NCBI RefSeq assembly: GCF_003473485.1
Contig: NC_053046.1
Coordinates: 38,339,832 to 38,403,831 of the forward strand
Source of the DNA: Medicago truncatula
Lineage: Eukaryota; Streptophyta; Magnoliopsida; Fabales; Fabaceae
Length of the DNA stretch: 64,000 bases
Reading direction: 5' to 3'
Shown one piece after another: positions 24,639-36,983 of this stretch. The notes under the pieces were generated by a model that searched no databases, had not been told where the DNA came from, and saw only the letters and a list, made by a program, of their open reading frames with translations. The first letter of the stretch is position 1, and the number at the start of each line of letters is the position of its first letter. A program made the position numbers and the translations under genes.

Positions 24639-26682
24639 TTATGCTTGAAAAGTGCTTTTATTAAACATTTTTGTAATCAACTAGTATTAGCCCCCCAATA
24701 TCATCGAGATATCAATTTGTTTATAGCTTTTTTGTTAAATAAGTTAAGCTTACATAAGATGTTTTATGAAGACATAAGAATAGCTTACATATGGTGTTAC
24801 CTTTCATATTATTTTCAAGCTAAAAAATATCTTTTATTTAATTCTCTGTTTATTTCATTTCACTCAAACATGTCCTTTGATCACTTTCCACAGGAAAAGT
24901 TTGTTTAAGCATCTCCAATAGCACCATGTGCAACTTTGTTGAAGAAGGGTAGCAGAACGAAGCTTCTCTCATCACAGAGAAATAAAAGAGCTGATCAAGA
25001 TTCTGTTACGTATCAATAATTTAAATAATCAATTTTTGAAGCATATATGCTGTGAAATTAATATTACTATTTGAAAGGAAAAAAAAAACATGTGTAATCT
25101 AATTTAGTACTGTAATGATGCCACTCTTAGTCCTCCTTCACTTTTCTAGTATAGTTGTATGAATGCTATTGAAGAGTAAGTAGAATTGAAAGTTCCCCAA
25201 TGCTGGATTGGAGGAAATGTTTGAAAGACAAATATGATTGTTGTGAATCACCATTTTAACTTTGTATTTCTTGACATGTACTAAAATGCTCTGCTACTTC
25301 ATAAATTTAAGTTTTGAAGCGCGGCAGTAGTTTATAGACCTTGTTTTCTGCTGAGAAAATTGTCCATTGTCGTTTTGAGTTTCCATGATATCTTTATTGT
25401 TTTTCCAATATGCTTTATGGAAGCTTGATAAATGATAAGAATTGAAATCTGCTTGATTATAAGTAAATAGCGTGAGATATGATTACAACTATTATTTGTT
25501 ATAGTAACTCAAATGGGGCATATGAATTATAGTAACTCAACTAGTCATCAGAAAATGAGACAACTGTATATGTCTTCTAAATTAGTAATCTTCTTATATG
25601 ATGTTATGTACATATTCCAGTTGATCAACAACATCTGCAATTTGTGTCTACAATACCAAGCTTGTTTACCTCAGTTGGTCTTGCTGACAATTGGAGGGAC
25701 TCTTGGAATTTTCATAACCACAGGCCGCCTTATGTGCTCGGGGTCTTTGAGTGGCCATTGTGGAATGGAATGTAGGGGTAGTTTTAGACGCATTGAGACA
25801 TCAAATCGTAGAAAGAAAAGAGTTAAAAAAAAGTTTTCAAATGATTAAATTAGCTTGAGTTGTTTATTGTTGATTAGGGAGAACAAGAATGTATATCAAG
25901 AAAGATGCTTTTGAAACTCGTAGAAGTTGGAATCTTTGAAGATGACGTTGAAAGAGGCACAGCAGCAAACTTTAATCCTGTAATGACTGAACTAATAAAT
26001 TAATTACACTTTGAATATACTAGTTCACATGCCTAAACACACTTTAAATACACGTTCATGGCTTCATGCCAAGTTAGATTTAGCAACTAGTGGAAAAGTT
26101 GAACCAGATAACTTCTGTTAAAAATTGAAGCATAGGTTATTTCAACTAATATTTGAATTTTTTTTTTTAACAAAACATATATTAGAAGATATTCGTTAAA
26201 AAACTCATTATAAGTTTTTTTAACTATATCTTTGAAAAAGAAAAGTTGCTTGTATTGAAAAGGAATCCTGGCCATCCCAATGTATAATATGCCCACACGT
26301 ATATGTATGTGTGTGTGTCCAAATTTACATTATTGAATATTTCTGAAATGTGTGTTATAACCTTAAAATATATGGAACACTGTAGGTCTGTAGCCTTGCA
26401 TAAATACACATAAACTGTATTATCTCACATTGTCAGGTACCATCTTATTGCAACAAATTGTGGTATTCAAAATCTTACAGGAGGTCTGAAAGAACAAAGG
26501 AATTGTTGAATTAACCAAAACAACAATTATGTTATTTACTACAGCAAGCTTTAACATCTAAGCTACAGCCACAACAACAGCCAGAGGCACACTACATTCA
26601 TATTATCTACATATCGATCATACCACTATTTTCAATGCAAATTGAAAATGGAAAACAAGTAAAACTGTAAATCTCATTATGA
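24639..26682. other. Intergenic, nothing clear
   Basis: AT-rich sequence. An open frame at 25513-25848 (111 codons) ends in a basic tail but has no domain I recognise and no splice context, so I do not call it a gene. The last 150 bases are likely the 3' UTR of the minus-strand gene that ends at 26683. Confidence 0.5.
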
Positions 26683-29600
26683 TTATTTAGAACCCAAAAT
26701 TTTAGATAGATCTTTTACAATAGCCTTCTGTTTGACATCTTCCCTTTCCAAATGCCACTTTCTTGACATATTCTCAGCCTATAAATCAAAATTTTGGCTT
26801 TTGAGTTATGAATTATCAATTGGAATATTCAAAAGTATAAAGAAATGGAATTTAAAACTTACCCATACTTTCATGGGAACAAAATAGTTTTTGATATTCT
26901 CAAGTTGTGGCTCAACAACATCCTTTCCTTTAGTTTTGAGGTCACCCATCTGTTAAAACAGAAAAAGTTCAAGATTAAGAAGCCAATAAACTGGATTTTG
27001 CAATTTATATGGCTACAAATAAATTTATTGATACAATTAAACTGAAAGAACATAAGAAAAAGTAAGAAGAAACAATACTATGGTTTGCATGAAGAGTTTT
27101 ATGATACTAAATAGTTCAATAAACATAATGAATGCATAATAGTAAATATAATTCTAGGTCAACATACAACTCAAATCACTTACATTATGCAGCTCTAACT
27201 TGGAGGCCACCATACCAATTACCATTGCAGCACCACCAAATACAACTGCAGTGGCAATAGCAAAAGCCTTTCCAACTATAAAATTGAAAACAAAATAGGG
27301 AATTAGAAATCATGGTTATCATCCCCAAAGCATTCGTTGGATCCTTATTCTTTTCTCAACACTATTACTTGTTAATTTACTCATCTAATTAAGGTAAATA
27401 ACTACCTGAATTTGAAGCACAACATAAGTCATTTGAATAGAAATTTGTGAGGTTATTCCATGTTATAAATATCCCAAAATGGCAGGACATCAATGCATGT
27501 GCCTTAATACCTAAAGAGTATAGTGTGTATAAACTTCACTACTACACAAAGATATACATATGAATAGCACAACTTCATCTGGTGATATTCATAGCACTAT
27601 AGCACGCTCTATTGCATGCTATTACTACCTTCGGCATTGTATATAAGAAGATTTTTGGAGTTTGTGTTATATTTGTAAGCAGAAGTCACAAATTACTTTG
27701 ATATCCTTAGAAATGCATTTATTTCACATATGAGCAGGTATGAAAACATTAAAGTCAGAGTTATATTATGAAAAAAAATTCAAAATTAAGACATTAAATG
27801 AACCTCCTCGGACTTGATTATTTTGTTTTTTTTCTTCTTTCTATAGGACAAAAGGGAGTAATGACTATGACCGTCATATGTTTCACCATGAGTTCTAAAA
27901 GCTCAAAGCACTCTTCCCATGGGACCCATGGTGTTTTTAACAGTTTCATGCAGCATGCCCTACTGAAAAGCATATGTGCTATGATTGAATTGATGATCAT
28001 TGCCACACCACACACAACCTGACTTATAACAGAGAAGTAACTTCTGCCCAAATAACACCCAACTACAATTTCCCCTGTTTAAACCTCACATTCAGGGGCG
28101 GTTCTAAGGCCCGGCGACCCCGGGCACTTGCCCGGGCTCCGGGCCAAATTTTTTGCAATTTTTTGTGTAAATCCCTATGAATTTCTTATATAAACCCCTA
28201 TAAATTGGGCAATTTCTTTACATTTTTTATTATTTGCTTGCAATTTCTTATGTACGCCCTATAAATGTGTGGCAAATTTTTTTTTGCCCGGGCTTTACAA
28301 TATTCCTGGCTCTGCCACTGCTCACATTTATCTTAGTTCCCTTTCCTCTGCCTTATTCAAAAGTTGTCTTGGTTTGTCATGTGATGCTTGTACACCCTGT
28401 TTTGTTAAAAGATTTTATATATATATATATATATATGAAAGACCTTAGCAATAATTCCAAACTAGTAGATTCCCCTTACTGTAACATTGACAAGGAACGC
28501 TAAAATATTCCTTTGACAGCCAATAGACACCGTAAGCATAAATTTAAAAAGATTGCTGATTTGAAATCATAACTACAAGTTTCTCTCTTGTTACTGGGAA
28601 CCTGCAAAGGTTTAACTTTAGCTTGTGTAAGTGATGAGAAACTCTACATAACAACTTCCCTCATCCAAATTAATGGAACAGTCTCGCCAGACCCAATAAG
28701 TTATCCCCCTCATATAACCTCAACATTTATACCACTACAACATTAAAGTGTAACGATATAGGGTTATCATAGGCTATTGTGGACCTGTCTACACCATTAG
28801 TTTTCCATCGACTTTTAGCTAGTACATATTATAAATTCCATAGATATGTAATGTGAAGTTTGATGGTACCATAGCTTGTATACATAAGTTTTGTCAAGTA
28901 AATACTTTGTCGTAGGTAACATCCATACCATGGGAGCATCTAATTAGTAGAAGTTATTTCAACTTATCTTATTATATAATAGTAAGTACTTGTGTAAGTA
29001 TTTGGAAGAGCCTATGGATACCATACCATAAGCTATTTTCAGCTTATCTTTACGAACTAGCTTATAAAAACAACTTAAACAGAACTTACATTAAGTCCTC
29101 CTTATTCCCTATTCAATCGTCAAAACAGTTTACACTTAACAGATAACCACATGCCCATTAAGCGATTATTGAATTAGTGTTTAACTAAACGGTCGACTAA
29201 AACACCCCCCGTACACCTTGTTTTTATTGAGAATTGCTTACAGCCTTAACCTACAATGAGAAAATGAGAGCATTCATCGCAACCAAATTAATATGAGAAG
29301 AATGATACATACGATTTGCAAGCCCTTCAGATGCTGCTTTCAACTTTTCCGGGTTAACATTGACGTCATACCGATCCTGACGCAATTCATTGGCAGTAGA
29401 AGCTGAAACCCCATGTTTTGCTTCAGGCAATTCCCACCTGAAACACTCAAAACAAAAAAACGCCATAGTTTAGAAACTACAAACAAGTTCAATCCCCTCT
29501 TAATACCCAATTTATCAACAAGTGCAGCTTTGAATCAAAAGTAATTGTATTTAAAAATTAAAATTGAGTTTGGTATTTTGTGGTTCTCTAGATTTGATTC

Positions 29601-30043
29601 TAAGTTGGAAATAATATTTCACCATAGCAGAACAACCAAACACACGCAAAATCAATAACCTAGAAATTGAGAGAATGATAAGGAATGAAAATGAACCTTC
29701 TAGCGCCAAAGGTAACTTGTGGAAGAGAAACGAAAGCGCGAAGAGGATTGATAGCATCAGGAGATACAGAAGATCGAAGTTTGGGATCAGATTGAAGAAC
29801 CCATTTGGATGCAGAGAATGATGATGACGACGCCGTTTCGTCTCTGAATAGTTTGGAAGGAAGAGAGTGTCGTAGAACCTCTGGAAGCACGTCGGCGTTA
29901 TCTTGAACGACGTGCCGTTGATCAACAACGTTGGTTTTGGAGATTGGATTGTTCTTTTGAGCTAATTTTGTAACGGCTTGTTTGGATTCTTGGAAGAAAT
30001 AAGCAGCTTCTTTTCCTGCTAACCTTCCCGCTAGAAAACTCAT
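26683..30043 (-). CDS. Unrecognised 248-aa protein with one membrane segment
   Basis: Five exons on the minus strand: 30043-29697, 29437-29313, 27275-27184, 26949-26863 and 26778-26683. All junctions are GT-AG and phases close to 248 residues. It starts MSFLAGRLAGKEAAYFFQES, an amphipathic, Arg/Lys-bearing start that could be a mitochondrial or plastid targeting sequence. Residues about 55-115 are Ser/Arg-rich (ETASSSSFSASKWVLQSDPK). Exon 2 carries a conserved-looking block (WELPEAKHGVSAS, LRQDRYDVNVNPEKLKAASE). Exon 3 encodes a hydrophobic helix (AFAIATAVVFGGAAMVIGMV), followed by a charged C-terminal helix (ENMSRKWHLEREDVKQKAIV). I infer a small organelle or membrane protein; the function is unknown to me. 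Intron 2 (27276-29312) is about 2 kb and contains a hAT-type MITE. Confidence 0.82.
28093..28320. mobile_element. hAT-type MITE with 8-bp duplication
   Basis: The ends are CAGGGGCGG at the left and CTGCCACTG at the right, the inverse of CAGTGGCAG and the usual hAT terminal pattern. CTCACATT flanks both sides (28085-28092 and 28321-28328), an 8-bp target duplication as expected for hAT. It is 228 bp and non-coding, with internal CCCGGGC-rich arms. It sits in intron 2 of the minus-strand 248-residue gene. Confidence 0.9.
28416..28437. repeat. TA microsatellite
   Basis: A run of about eleven TA units lies in the same long intron as the hAT MITE. Confidence 0.9.
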
Positions 30044-30228
30044 TTTCCAGATTGTGTCTTACTTTTGTTTGTCTTTTGCAATTTGTTTGTGTTGTCCAAT
30101 TACATATCTACGTCTATATATAGTTATTAGGATTAAATTATATAAATAAATTATATTCTTATCTAAAACAACAAAAGAATTTTGTTTTTGTTTTATAATG
30201 TTCGAAATTAATGTTTGTCTCTTTTATC

Positions 30229-31330
30229 AAATATTTTTTTTTTACAAATAAAAATGAGATCATATATTAAAATGACAAAAGTGGCAAAAGCAATAAAACA
30301 AACCGACAAGGAAAAGAAAGAAACAATTACAAAGTGATTCTCATACAAGAAAAATTGTGAAGCCATCAATCATGATAATCAAAAACAAAAGTAGTAATCT
30401 TTACCTTCAACTACAAGAATGACGGTAGCTTGAATTTATCTAGCAATTGATGCAAAATCGCTTCTTTATTATTAAAAATCATATTATACATTTTCTTCTA
30501 AATTGTCCATATATAAGAAAATTAGATCAACTTCAAGAAAGAATGAACTGAATTAGGAAAACTACATGTCTGACCAAACTGCACAAAATGATATTTTACT
30601 CGAAATGTATCAACCAAAGAAATGCTTAACCAATTTCAAATAAGATGCCACAATCCTCCAAAGTAATTACAACATAAAAAGAGATGAGCATCTGTCTCCT
30701 CTTAGCCGCACCCACTAACACAAACATTAGCTTCTACTTGTATAATACCCTCCTCGTATAAGATGATCTTTTGTTGGTAAAAATAGTTATGGAATGGGCG
30801 GTCTTTTGTTGGTAAATAGTTGTGGAATAGGCGGTCAAACAAATAATGAAACCTTTAAAGGAACTTGTTTATGAAAAATATTATCAAGTGAAACTCAACC
30901 AGCAGACTCCTCTTTTGCACTGTGAAGAACTGATAGACTCCACTGACAGAATAACCTTTAATCAGATCAAGTAACCATTTCCAACAATCATAAACATTTT
31001 CCTGCAAAATAATAAAATAACAACATTTCATAACCAGATCCTCCATCCACACAAACAAGCTCCTCCTCCACGTCTACGTCTCTCCCCCTCACCCTAGCCT
31101 AACTAACTCACATCAACCGCATAACAAATTTGGTTTTCAGCCAAGTCAAATAAACGACTAAACCTGACACTTAGCAAGGCACCACCCACCCAATTGTCCG
31201 TCCAAAAAAGTACTACCACCGTCCCCTACTACCTTTCTAATATTGTCATCAAACTAGCTCCTCATTCTCGTTAGTAGTGTTCATGGCTTGATTAAAACAA
31301 CTTTGTTAACAGCCGTATACATACTATATT
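30229..31330 (-). mobile_element. 5'-truncated LINE (ORF2 3' end)
   Basis: Minus-strand translation, in pieces, gives FWTDNWVGGAPLSVRFSRLF and then a zinc-binding reverse-transcriptase C-terminal region: KGYSVSGVYQFFTVQKRS, LVDTFRVKYHFVQFGQTCSF, LIWFSYIWTIWKKMYNMIFN, NKEAILHQLLDKFKLPSF. This is the 3' part of plant L1-type ORF2. Several frames are needed, so it is decayed. The copy ends at an A-tail (T run on the plus strand at 30229-30240) and begins abruptly near 31330, typical of target-primed reverse transcription. Confidence 0.75.
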
Positions 31331-31440
31331 AAACTCAAGATAAAAAGCTGATAAGTTCTTTAAAAAAACAAAAATCATCAGCAAAGATGAGAAAAATATT
31401 AAAATTTATCCTCGTATGCTTAAGTCAATTAGTACAGATA

Positions 31441-31690
31441 TTGTATTATATATATATATAACCCATATATATATATATACACACACACACACACCCATGA
31501 AGGTGTCTTTTAGCAATCCATACCTTAAGGTGTGATTTTCACTTTTTAGTTATAATTTTTCTAAAAGACACCTTCATAAAAATTAGTTGGTGTCTTTTAG
31601 CAAATGCTCGTAGAATAACTTGTTAAAAGACACCTTCATAAAAGGTGACTTCTAGCCAAACCCACATATATATATATATATATATATGGG
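31441..31690. repeat. TA-microsatellite-bounded nested inverted repeat
   Basis: Left: a TA run, then ACCCATATATATATATATAC and a CA run. Right: a TA run ending ATATATGGGT near 31690, so ACCC(AT)n and (AT)nGGGT face each other. Between them GAAGGTGTCTTTTAG or its inverse occurs four times in alternating orientation (about 31499, 31561, 31590, 31622). The outer pair, ATGAAGGTGTCTTTTAGCAA and TTGTTAAAAGACACCTTCAT, is nearly perfect. It resembles small non-autonomous elements that live in TA microsatellites; the family is not assigned. Confidence 0.7.
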
Positions 31691-34600
31691 TTGAGGTTTG
31701 TAGCTCGAATTCTCCACCTATTCGTCTTAAGAGGCAAATTTTTAATGAAGAATGTTATTTGAACAACCATATTTTAAGATAATTTATGGGACAATCAAAA
31801 TATACAAAGAAATATAGATATAGGTATTTACATAAAGACTAGAACAATAGAGAGAGAAATTAAAAACACAATGTGAGTATGAGAAAGAAAGTTGTCACAA
31901 AAAGTTATTACAAATGATTGATCAAATATCATTTCTCATTTTTAATCACTCAGATTACTTGAAAAAAGAAATACGCCTTTAGTTTATTTTTTTACCAGAA
32001 GTTCAGTTTCTTTTTATAAGCATTACGGCTTTAGTTTAAAAAATAAAAATTAGTGCAAAGAATATTATTAATAAAATGAATACAAAATCATGGGGACAAA
32101 GAACTAAAAACCTCCAAAATGTTAAGTTCAGATCTAATCCATGTGAATTCTTAATCACATTCTATTTTAGAATTGGTGTCATAATTAGAGGTGACATAAA
32201 AGTCTCCAATTTCATCAATTGTATCCCCCTCAATTTCATTGCTCTAGTACTTTGCTCATAGTGTCTATATCATTCTTAACAGTATGCGTGTAATTGTTGT
32301 TGCGATACTTGTTGTGATTCTAATCTCCATAGTCAATTTCAAGCTCAAAATTTACATTAGTTTAATTATTAATCCGGATATATGAAAAGGAAAAAGAGCA
32401 CTAAAAAGGTATATTATGAAATTGCTTGGGAAACAAGAATTATATTCATCTCCGTTTTCCATTTAGTTTTAATATTAATTATTGATCTTGACCATATATG
32501 CATAGACAAAAGATCACTAAAAAATATTATCCAATTACTTGGGATACAAGAATTATGCTTATTTCCATAGTTTGACTAATCTCCAATACTTGGAGAGAAA
32601 GAATCCCTTTGTAGTTGATGAGGTGAAACAATGGATCATCAAAGGTTACTTTCAATTTATATATGGATTTAAAATAAGTTTCAAAATGAAATTTCTATCA
32701 AACATATATATACTATTATTGTCAGGATTCGAATCATGAATATTTATTGTTTACTTCCTTTACTCAGTGAACTATACATCCCTCGTAGTAGTATTGGGTA
32801 TCTATTCAACATAGTCGTTCAAACTCAATTTAACAGCAAAATTTGATCTAAATCGCATATTATATTTGACAAACATCATCTATATAATAAAAGTTATTAT
32901 AATTTTCAATGTCTTGCATTTGTTGGTCAATCATTAGATAGATAATGCCGGTATGGTACTTACAAAAGCACAAAATGTTAAAGGAAGAGTGTTGCGACTT
33001 GCAACAATAATACACTGAATAAACAATAATAAAATAGATAGCATAGTCAAAGTAAAAAAAAAAAAAAAAGTTAAAATGGATCTTCACTCTTTGTTTTATT
33101 TCACCATGTTAATAGTTAGATGTAGACTAGCCATATGACTGCTTCTCAAAAGTTTGATATTTTAAATTTATAAAGATAAAATTAAGATGCACTTTAAAAT
33201 CAAGACGCACTTGAAAATTCAATTATGTCTTTCCTACTTAATCTTTAACAAAAGAACAATACATACATAGCTCTCTCCTTCCATTTAATCTATTTAACAA
33301 CTTTAGAGTTTGTTTATTTACTGAAAATGAAAACATTTTCTATGTTTATGAAATTTTTGTTTATCTTATTCGATAACAAAGTGATAAGAGATACTTGAAT
33401 GAACAATTGTTTGCGTCTCATGGAAACCATAAAAATCTATAATAAAAAAAACTTTTTCATTATTTCTACAAATTTGTTACCCCTAACTAGTATCTAATTT
33501 TTTTTTATAGATAGACTCTAACAAATAATCATTGAAACTCACATACATAAAAGTAGCGGAGTTAAGGTTTAAATCTCAATCACGTCATCCAACCTAACAA
33601 TTTCGATATTTTATTAGCTGAAATAAGACTTATAGGATAGCCTATAATCTTTTATCATAAAATGAACAAAAATGAAAATAGGAAATGTTTAAATGGGCCC
33701 TTAGTTTTTGTTTTTTCTTATAATTATTACTAGATTGTTAAAATTATAATAGCTCTTTTTGTTAGTCATGTGGCCATCATAGATTACTCATCAATACCAT
33801 TGCCAATTGAATATATTTTCTAGCAATTTAGCATATTTTCATTTCCTTAAGTATTGATTATTCACAATTCCTCAGTACCTAACATGTGCTCTTAATAATC
33901 ACATCTACAAATCATAAAACAAAGTCTATTAATTATCACAAGATTGTTGAATGATAGGCTTCCAAATATAAAATGAGGATGATTTCTTACATCCTCCTCC
34001 TCAAAAGTTCTAGATCTGCAATTTTTTCTTGAGTAATTTCAATATTTGTGTTGTGTTTATGAATTAATTATATCCATTACCCAATAGTTTATGGTACATC
34101 ACTTTTTATTTATTTTTCAACTACACAATTATGTCCCTCAACCATAGTATTAAAAAAAATCAACACGCGCACATCAAAAAGGCTATAGTTGGAGGTGGTG
34201 GTGCCTTGGTGGGTACCCTGTAACCAAAATTAGTATTGTGGCACTTATTCCTCACACTGTGTGGACCACAACAAACCCTACATTCCAATTTCATTAACCA
34301 TTAACCAATACCAAACAATTTGTTACCTCTTTATTAGGGAAACTTAGTACATCCAAACGGTCCCAAATTAAATCAAGTATGAAAATTATTTGAACATAAT
34401 TTGGTGTTTTTTGGTTTTTAGTGATAAAAAGTAGATTCTCTGATTCTAGGTAAAAGTGACCTGAAGTGATTTATGTTTATATACATTTATATATATGTAA
34501 ATTGAACAATAAATTTGAATAAAATCAATTCTAGATAATAAAAAAATAAAAAATAAAAACCTTACTTCAAATTCTAACTTCAATTTAAAAACAATTATGA

Positions 34601-34693
34601 ATACAAAATTAATTCTAATTGAGATAAATCAAACATGAGAAAATCAATTATATACATTTCAAATTAGTTTTGGTTTCACCTAAAGTGTAACCA

Positions 34694-34825
34694 AAATGGA
34701 ATATGAGTTGACTGATCTTAAATCGATTATATACATTCCAAACATATACTTGATCAATTATATACATTCCAAACATATACTTGATAAAAATGGAATATGA
34801 GTTGACTGATCTTAAATCGATGGTG
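34694..34825. repeat. Nested direct repeats
   Basis: GGAATATGAGTTGACTGATC (continuing TTAAATCGAT) occurs at about 34698 and 34794. Between the two, ATTATATACATTCCAAACAT (continuing ATACTTGAT) is present twice in tandem, at about 34728 and 34756. The arrangement looks like a recent local duplication. Confidence 0.75.
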
Positions 34826-36031
34826 GAGAGTAGTTATTTCATGTAATTACATTGGGTTGCATGAAAGTGAGAAAGTTTAATTTTGTACCTTTTTCATTGT
34901 AACTAACTTGCCTTGCCATTTTGGAGAACAACAATTTTTACTAACTTGAAGGTAAAAATAAAAGAGGCAAATAAATGGTACAACCTTAATTATGTAGGTA
35001 AGATGAAAGCATGTGGATCCTATAAGTGTATCATCTGCCAACAAATATTCTTTTCTGTGCACAAGATACGGTGGAGTTATATATTATCTAAATTATTTGC
35101 ATGGTTGTTGTGTGAAGTAATGGGTATTTAACACTGTGCATTCATGGTTTGGGGCCTATGATAGGAGAGGGGGTATAATGAGTGAACTGTTAGATGATTC
35201 ATGTCTCTATTTATGTTATTTCATTTTCATAATGTTTTTGAACTCAAAATTAGGTCCCCCCTTCCTCCTCTCAAAAACAAAAGCTAATTAGTACTAATTT
35301 GGTTGAATTAGTACTAATTTTGTAGAAATTAATGTGTTTGATTCCGCGATAAGAAAAATCGATTTTAAATGAATTGATTATGTAAAATTGATTAAGGTTA
35401 AAGTGAATCGAATATGAGGTTACAAATTATGGTAAAATCAATTCTAAAAACAAAATCATATCGGATAACATCAAAACATTTTAAACACTAAGGAAGAATA
35501 ACAGAATGGAAAATATTTACTTGTATGTAACTTTAGCCACCAAAGATTAAATAGTAAAAATTCATATTCTAAAGTCAACACCAAGAAATAGATAAAACCT
35601 TCAAATTGATTTGACATGCACAAAATGGTCAATTATGGCAACCCTTTAAAAGAATTGAGCCATGGAAAGAAGAAAATTGATAGCATGAAGCATAAAATTG
35701 CAATCTTAAGTTTTGTGATTCTAAGTTGCAATGAAACAGGAAACAATTGTTAAGGTAGAGAAATTAAATTCATAATTCTTTCATATATCAAAAAATTCAA
35801 AATCCTATTTACCTTCTGTACAAGACTCTCTCTCTCTAGTCTCTCTACAAATCTAACTAACTAATAACTATTTCTAATTAATATCACAAAGAAATGCAAC
35901 CTAAATTATGCTACCATATATCATATAATAAATAGTTATGCTTTTTTAATATATGACAAATAAATAAACATATATGTGACTATACTACTGAACAATGGAT
36001 TCTTCCACCAAAAACCTGATGAGAAATCAAA

Positions 36032-36250
36032 CTATCTCTTGTTGTGTAAAGGGTTGGATCCTGTAGGCACTTTGCGTTTCTGAGACTTGAATTCTTTACC
36101 TTTGCTTCTGCTTGGAGAATTGAAAAATGGAATATGAAAAGCATGATGACTTGAAGTAGAAGAAGGGCTTGAGAATTTAATCCTTATAGCATAAACTCTT
36201 GGTGTGAGGAATAGAAGAGAAAGGAGGAGAAAGAAATGGAAGTGTTTCAT
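36032..36250 (-). CDS. CLE-family signalling peptide precursor
   Basis: A single-exon 72-residue prepropeptide. Residues 1-21 form a signal peptide (HFFLLLSLLFLTPRVYA). A variable Ser/His-rich middle follows, and residues 59-70 are the CLE motif RKVPTGSNPLHN, with only KR after it. CLE peptides are cut out, hydroxylated and often arabinosylated on Pro (here Pro62 and Pro67), and bind CLV1/BAM-type LRR kinases to control meristem or vascular fate. The motif is closest in my memory to the Arabidopsis CLE19/CLE20 group (TGxNPLHN core) rather than nodulation CLEs. A basic run (KSQKRK) before the motif suits processing. TATAAATA on the minus strand at about 36334-36341 lies about 85 bases upstream of the ATG. 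The match to the motif and the domain order make this call firm; the exact orthologue is not certain. Confidence 0.9.
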   Translation of the reverse strand: MKHFHFFLLLSLLFLTPRVYAIRIKFSSPSSTSSHHAFHIPFFNSPSRSKGKEFKSQKRKVPTGSNPLHNKR

Positions 36251-36332
36251 ATTGAAAAGTTATAAGATAAAAACAAATGGATGGAAATGAAAATGAATAA
36301 TTTTGTGCAAAGTAGTCTTGTGTTATGTTGTG

Positions 36333-36342
36333 TATTTATATG
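36333..36342 (-). promoter_or_regulatory. Candidate TATA box of CLE gene
   Basis: The minus strand reads CCATATAAATACA, about 85-90 bases upstream of the CLE start codon, a plausible core promoter position with a short 5' UTR. Confidence 0.55.
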
Positions 36343-36837
36343 GACATGGTTAGGTATCAACATGTGAATACTAAATGTGGTGTTATTTATGAAACACTTG
36401 TCAAGTCTTTGTGTGAATTTAGAGTGGTAGGTCATGTACTCATTGGCGTTTGATTTTGATCAAATGGTCAATGATAGCTGTATATCAATGGTGTGAGTAG
36501 GGACTAGCATGGGATCAAGGGTGGTGGGGTGGCAATATTTAATGGTAGATAGTGACAAAGAAAGTAAACATCAACAAAGACTCTTAGGAGTTTCATATAT
36601 AGTTACAACCAAATAGCTGGTTGATGGGCTGAGAAACGTCAAAGATGTAATAACCTAAAAATATATGGTTGAAATCTAAAAACTAACATAATCGATTAAC
36701 ATCTTTCGATGCAAAAGAAACATTATGATATTGATCAACGTAGACTTACAATTAAGACGAGGAAAAAGTGTAAAAAAGAATGTTAAAAGTTCGATCATGA
36801 TCTATCGAATATTCTTTTATAACAAATTAATTACTTA

Positions 36838-36983
36838 TATTTGTGATTGCATGCGGTCATACATATCTCGACCATCCGATTAAGATTTAACCGTTCAAAT
36901 TTCATTCTTAACTTTTTAGATTTTAAAATCTCTTGATTAGAAGGTCCAGATATGTGTAACCGCATGCAATCACTCACAATGCA
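36838..36983. mobile_element. Foldback MITE near CLE gene
   Basis: GTGATTGCATGCGGT near 36844 is inverted as ACCGCATGCAATCAC near 36960. The arms continue inward (ACATATCTCGACC versus GGTCCAGATATGT), giving imperfect pairing over about 45 bases per arm. It is about 145 bp and non-coding. Confidence 0.7.

Larger units (their letters stand above)
31331..36031. other. Intergenic, AT-rich with repeats
   Basis: No supported gene. It contains the TA-bounded nested inverted repeat (31441-31690), a T/A-rich stretch to 34690, the direct-repeat block at 34694-34825, and SINE-like B-box relics near 32727 and 33570. A small CT dinucleotide run lies near 35826-35842. Confidence 0.55.

Noticed and set aside
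25513-25848. 111-codon open frame with basic tail
   Set aside because: No domain, no signal, no splice context and composition like its flanks.
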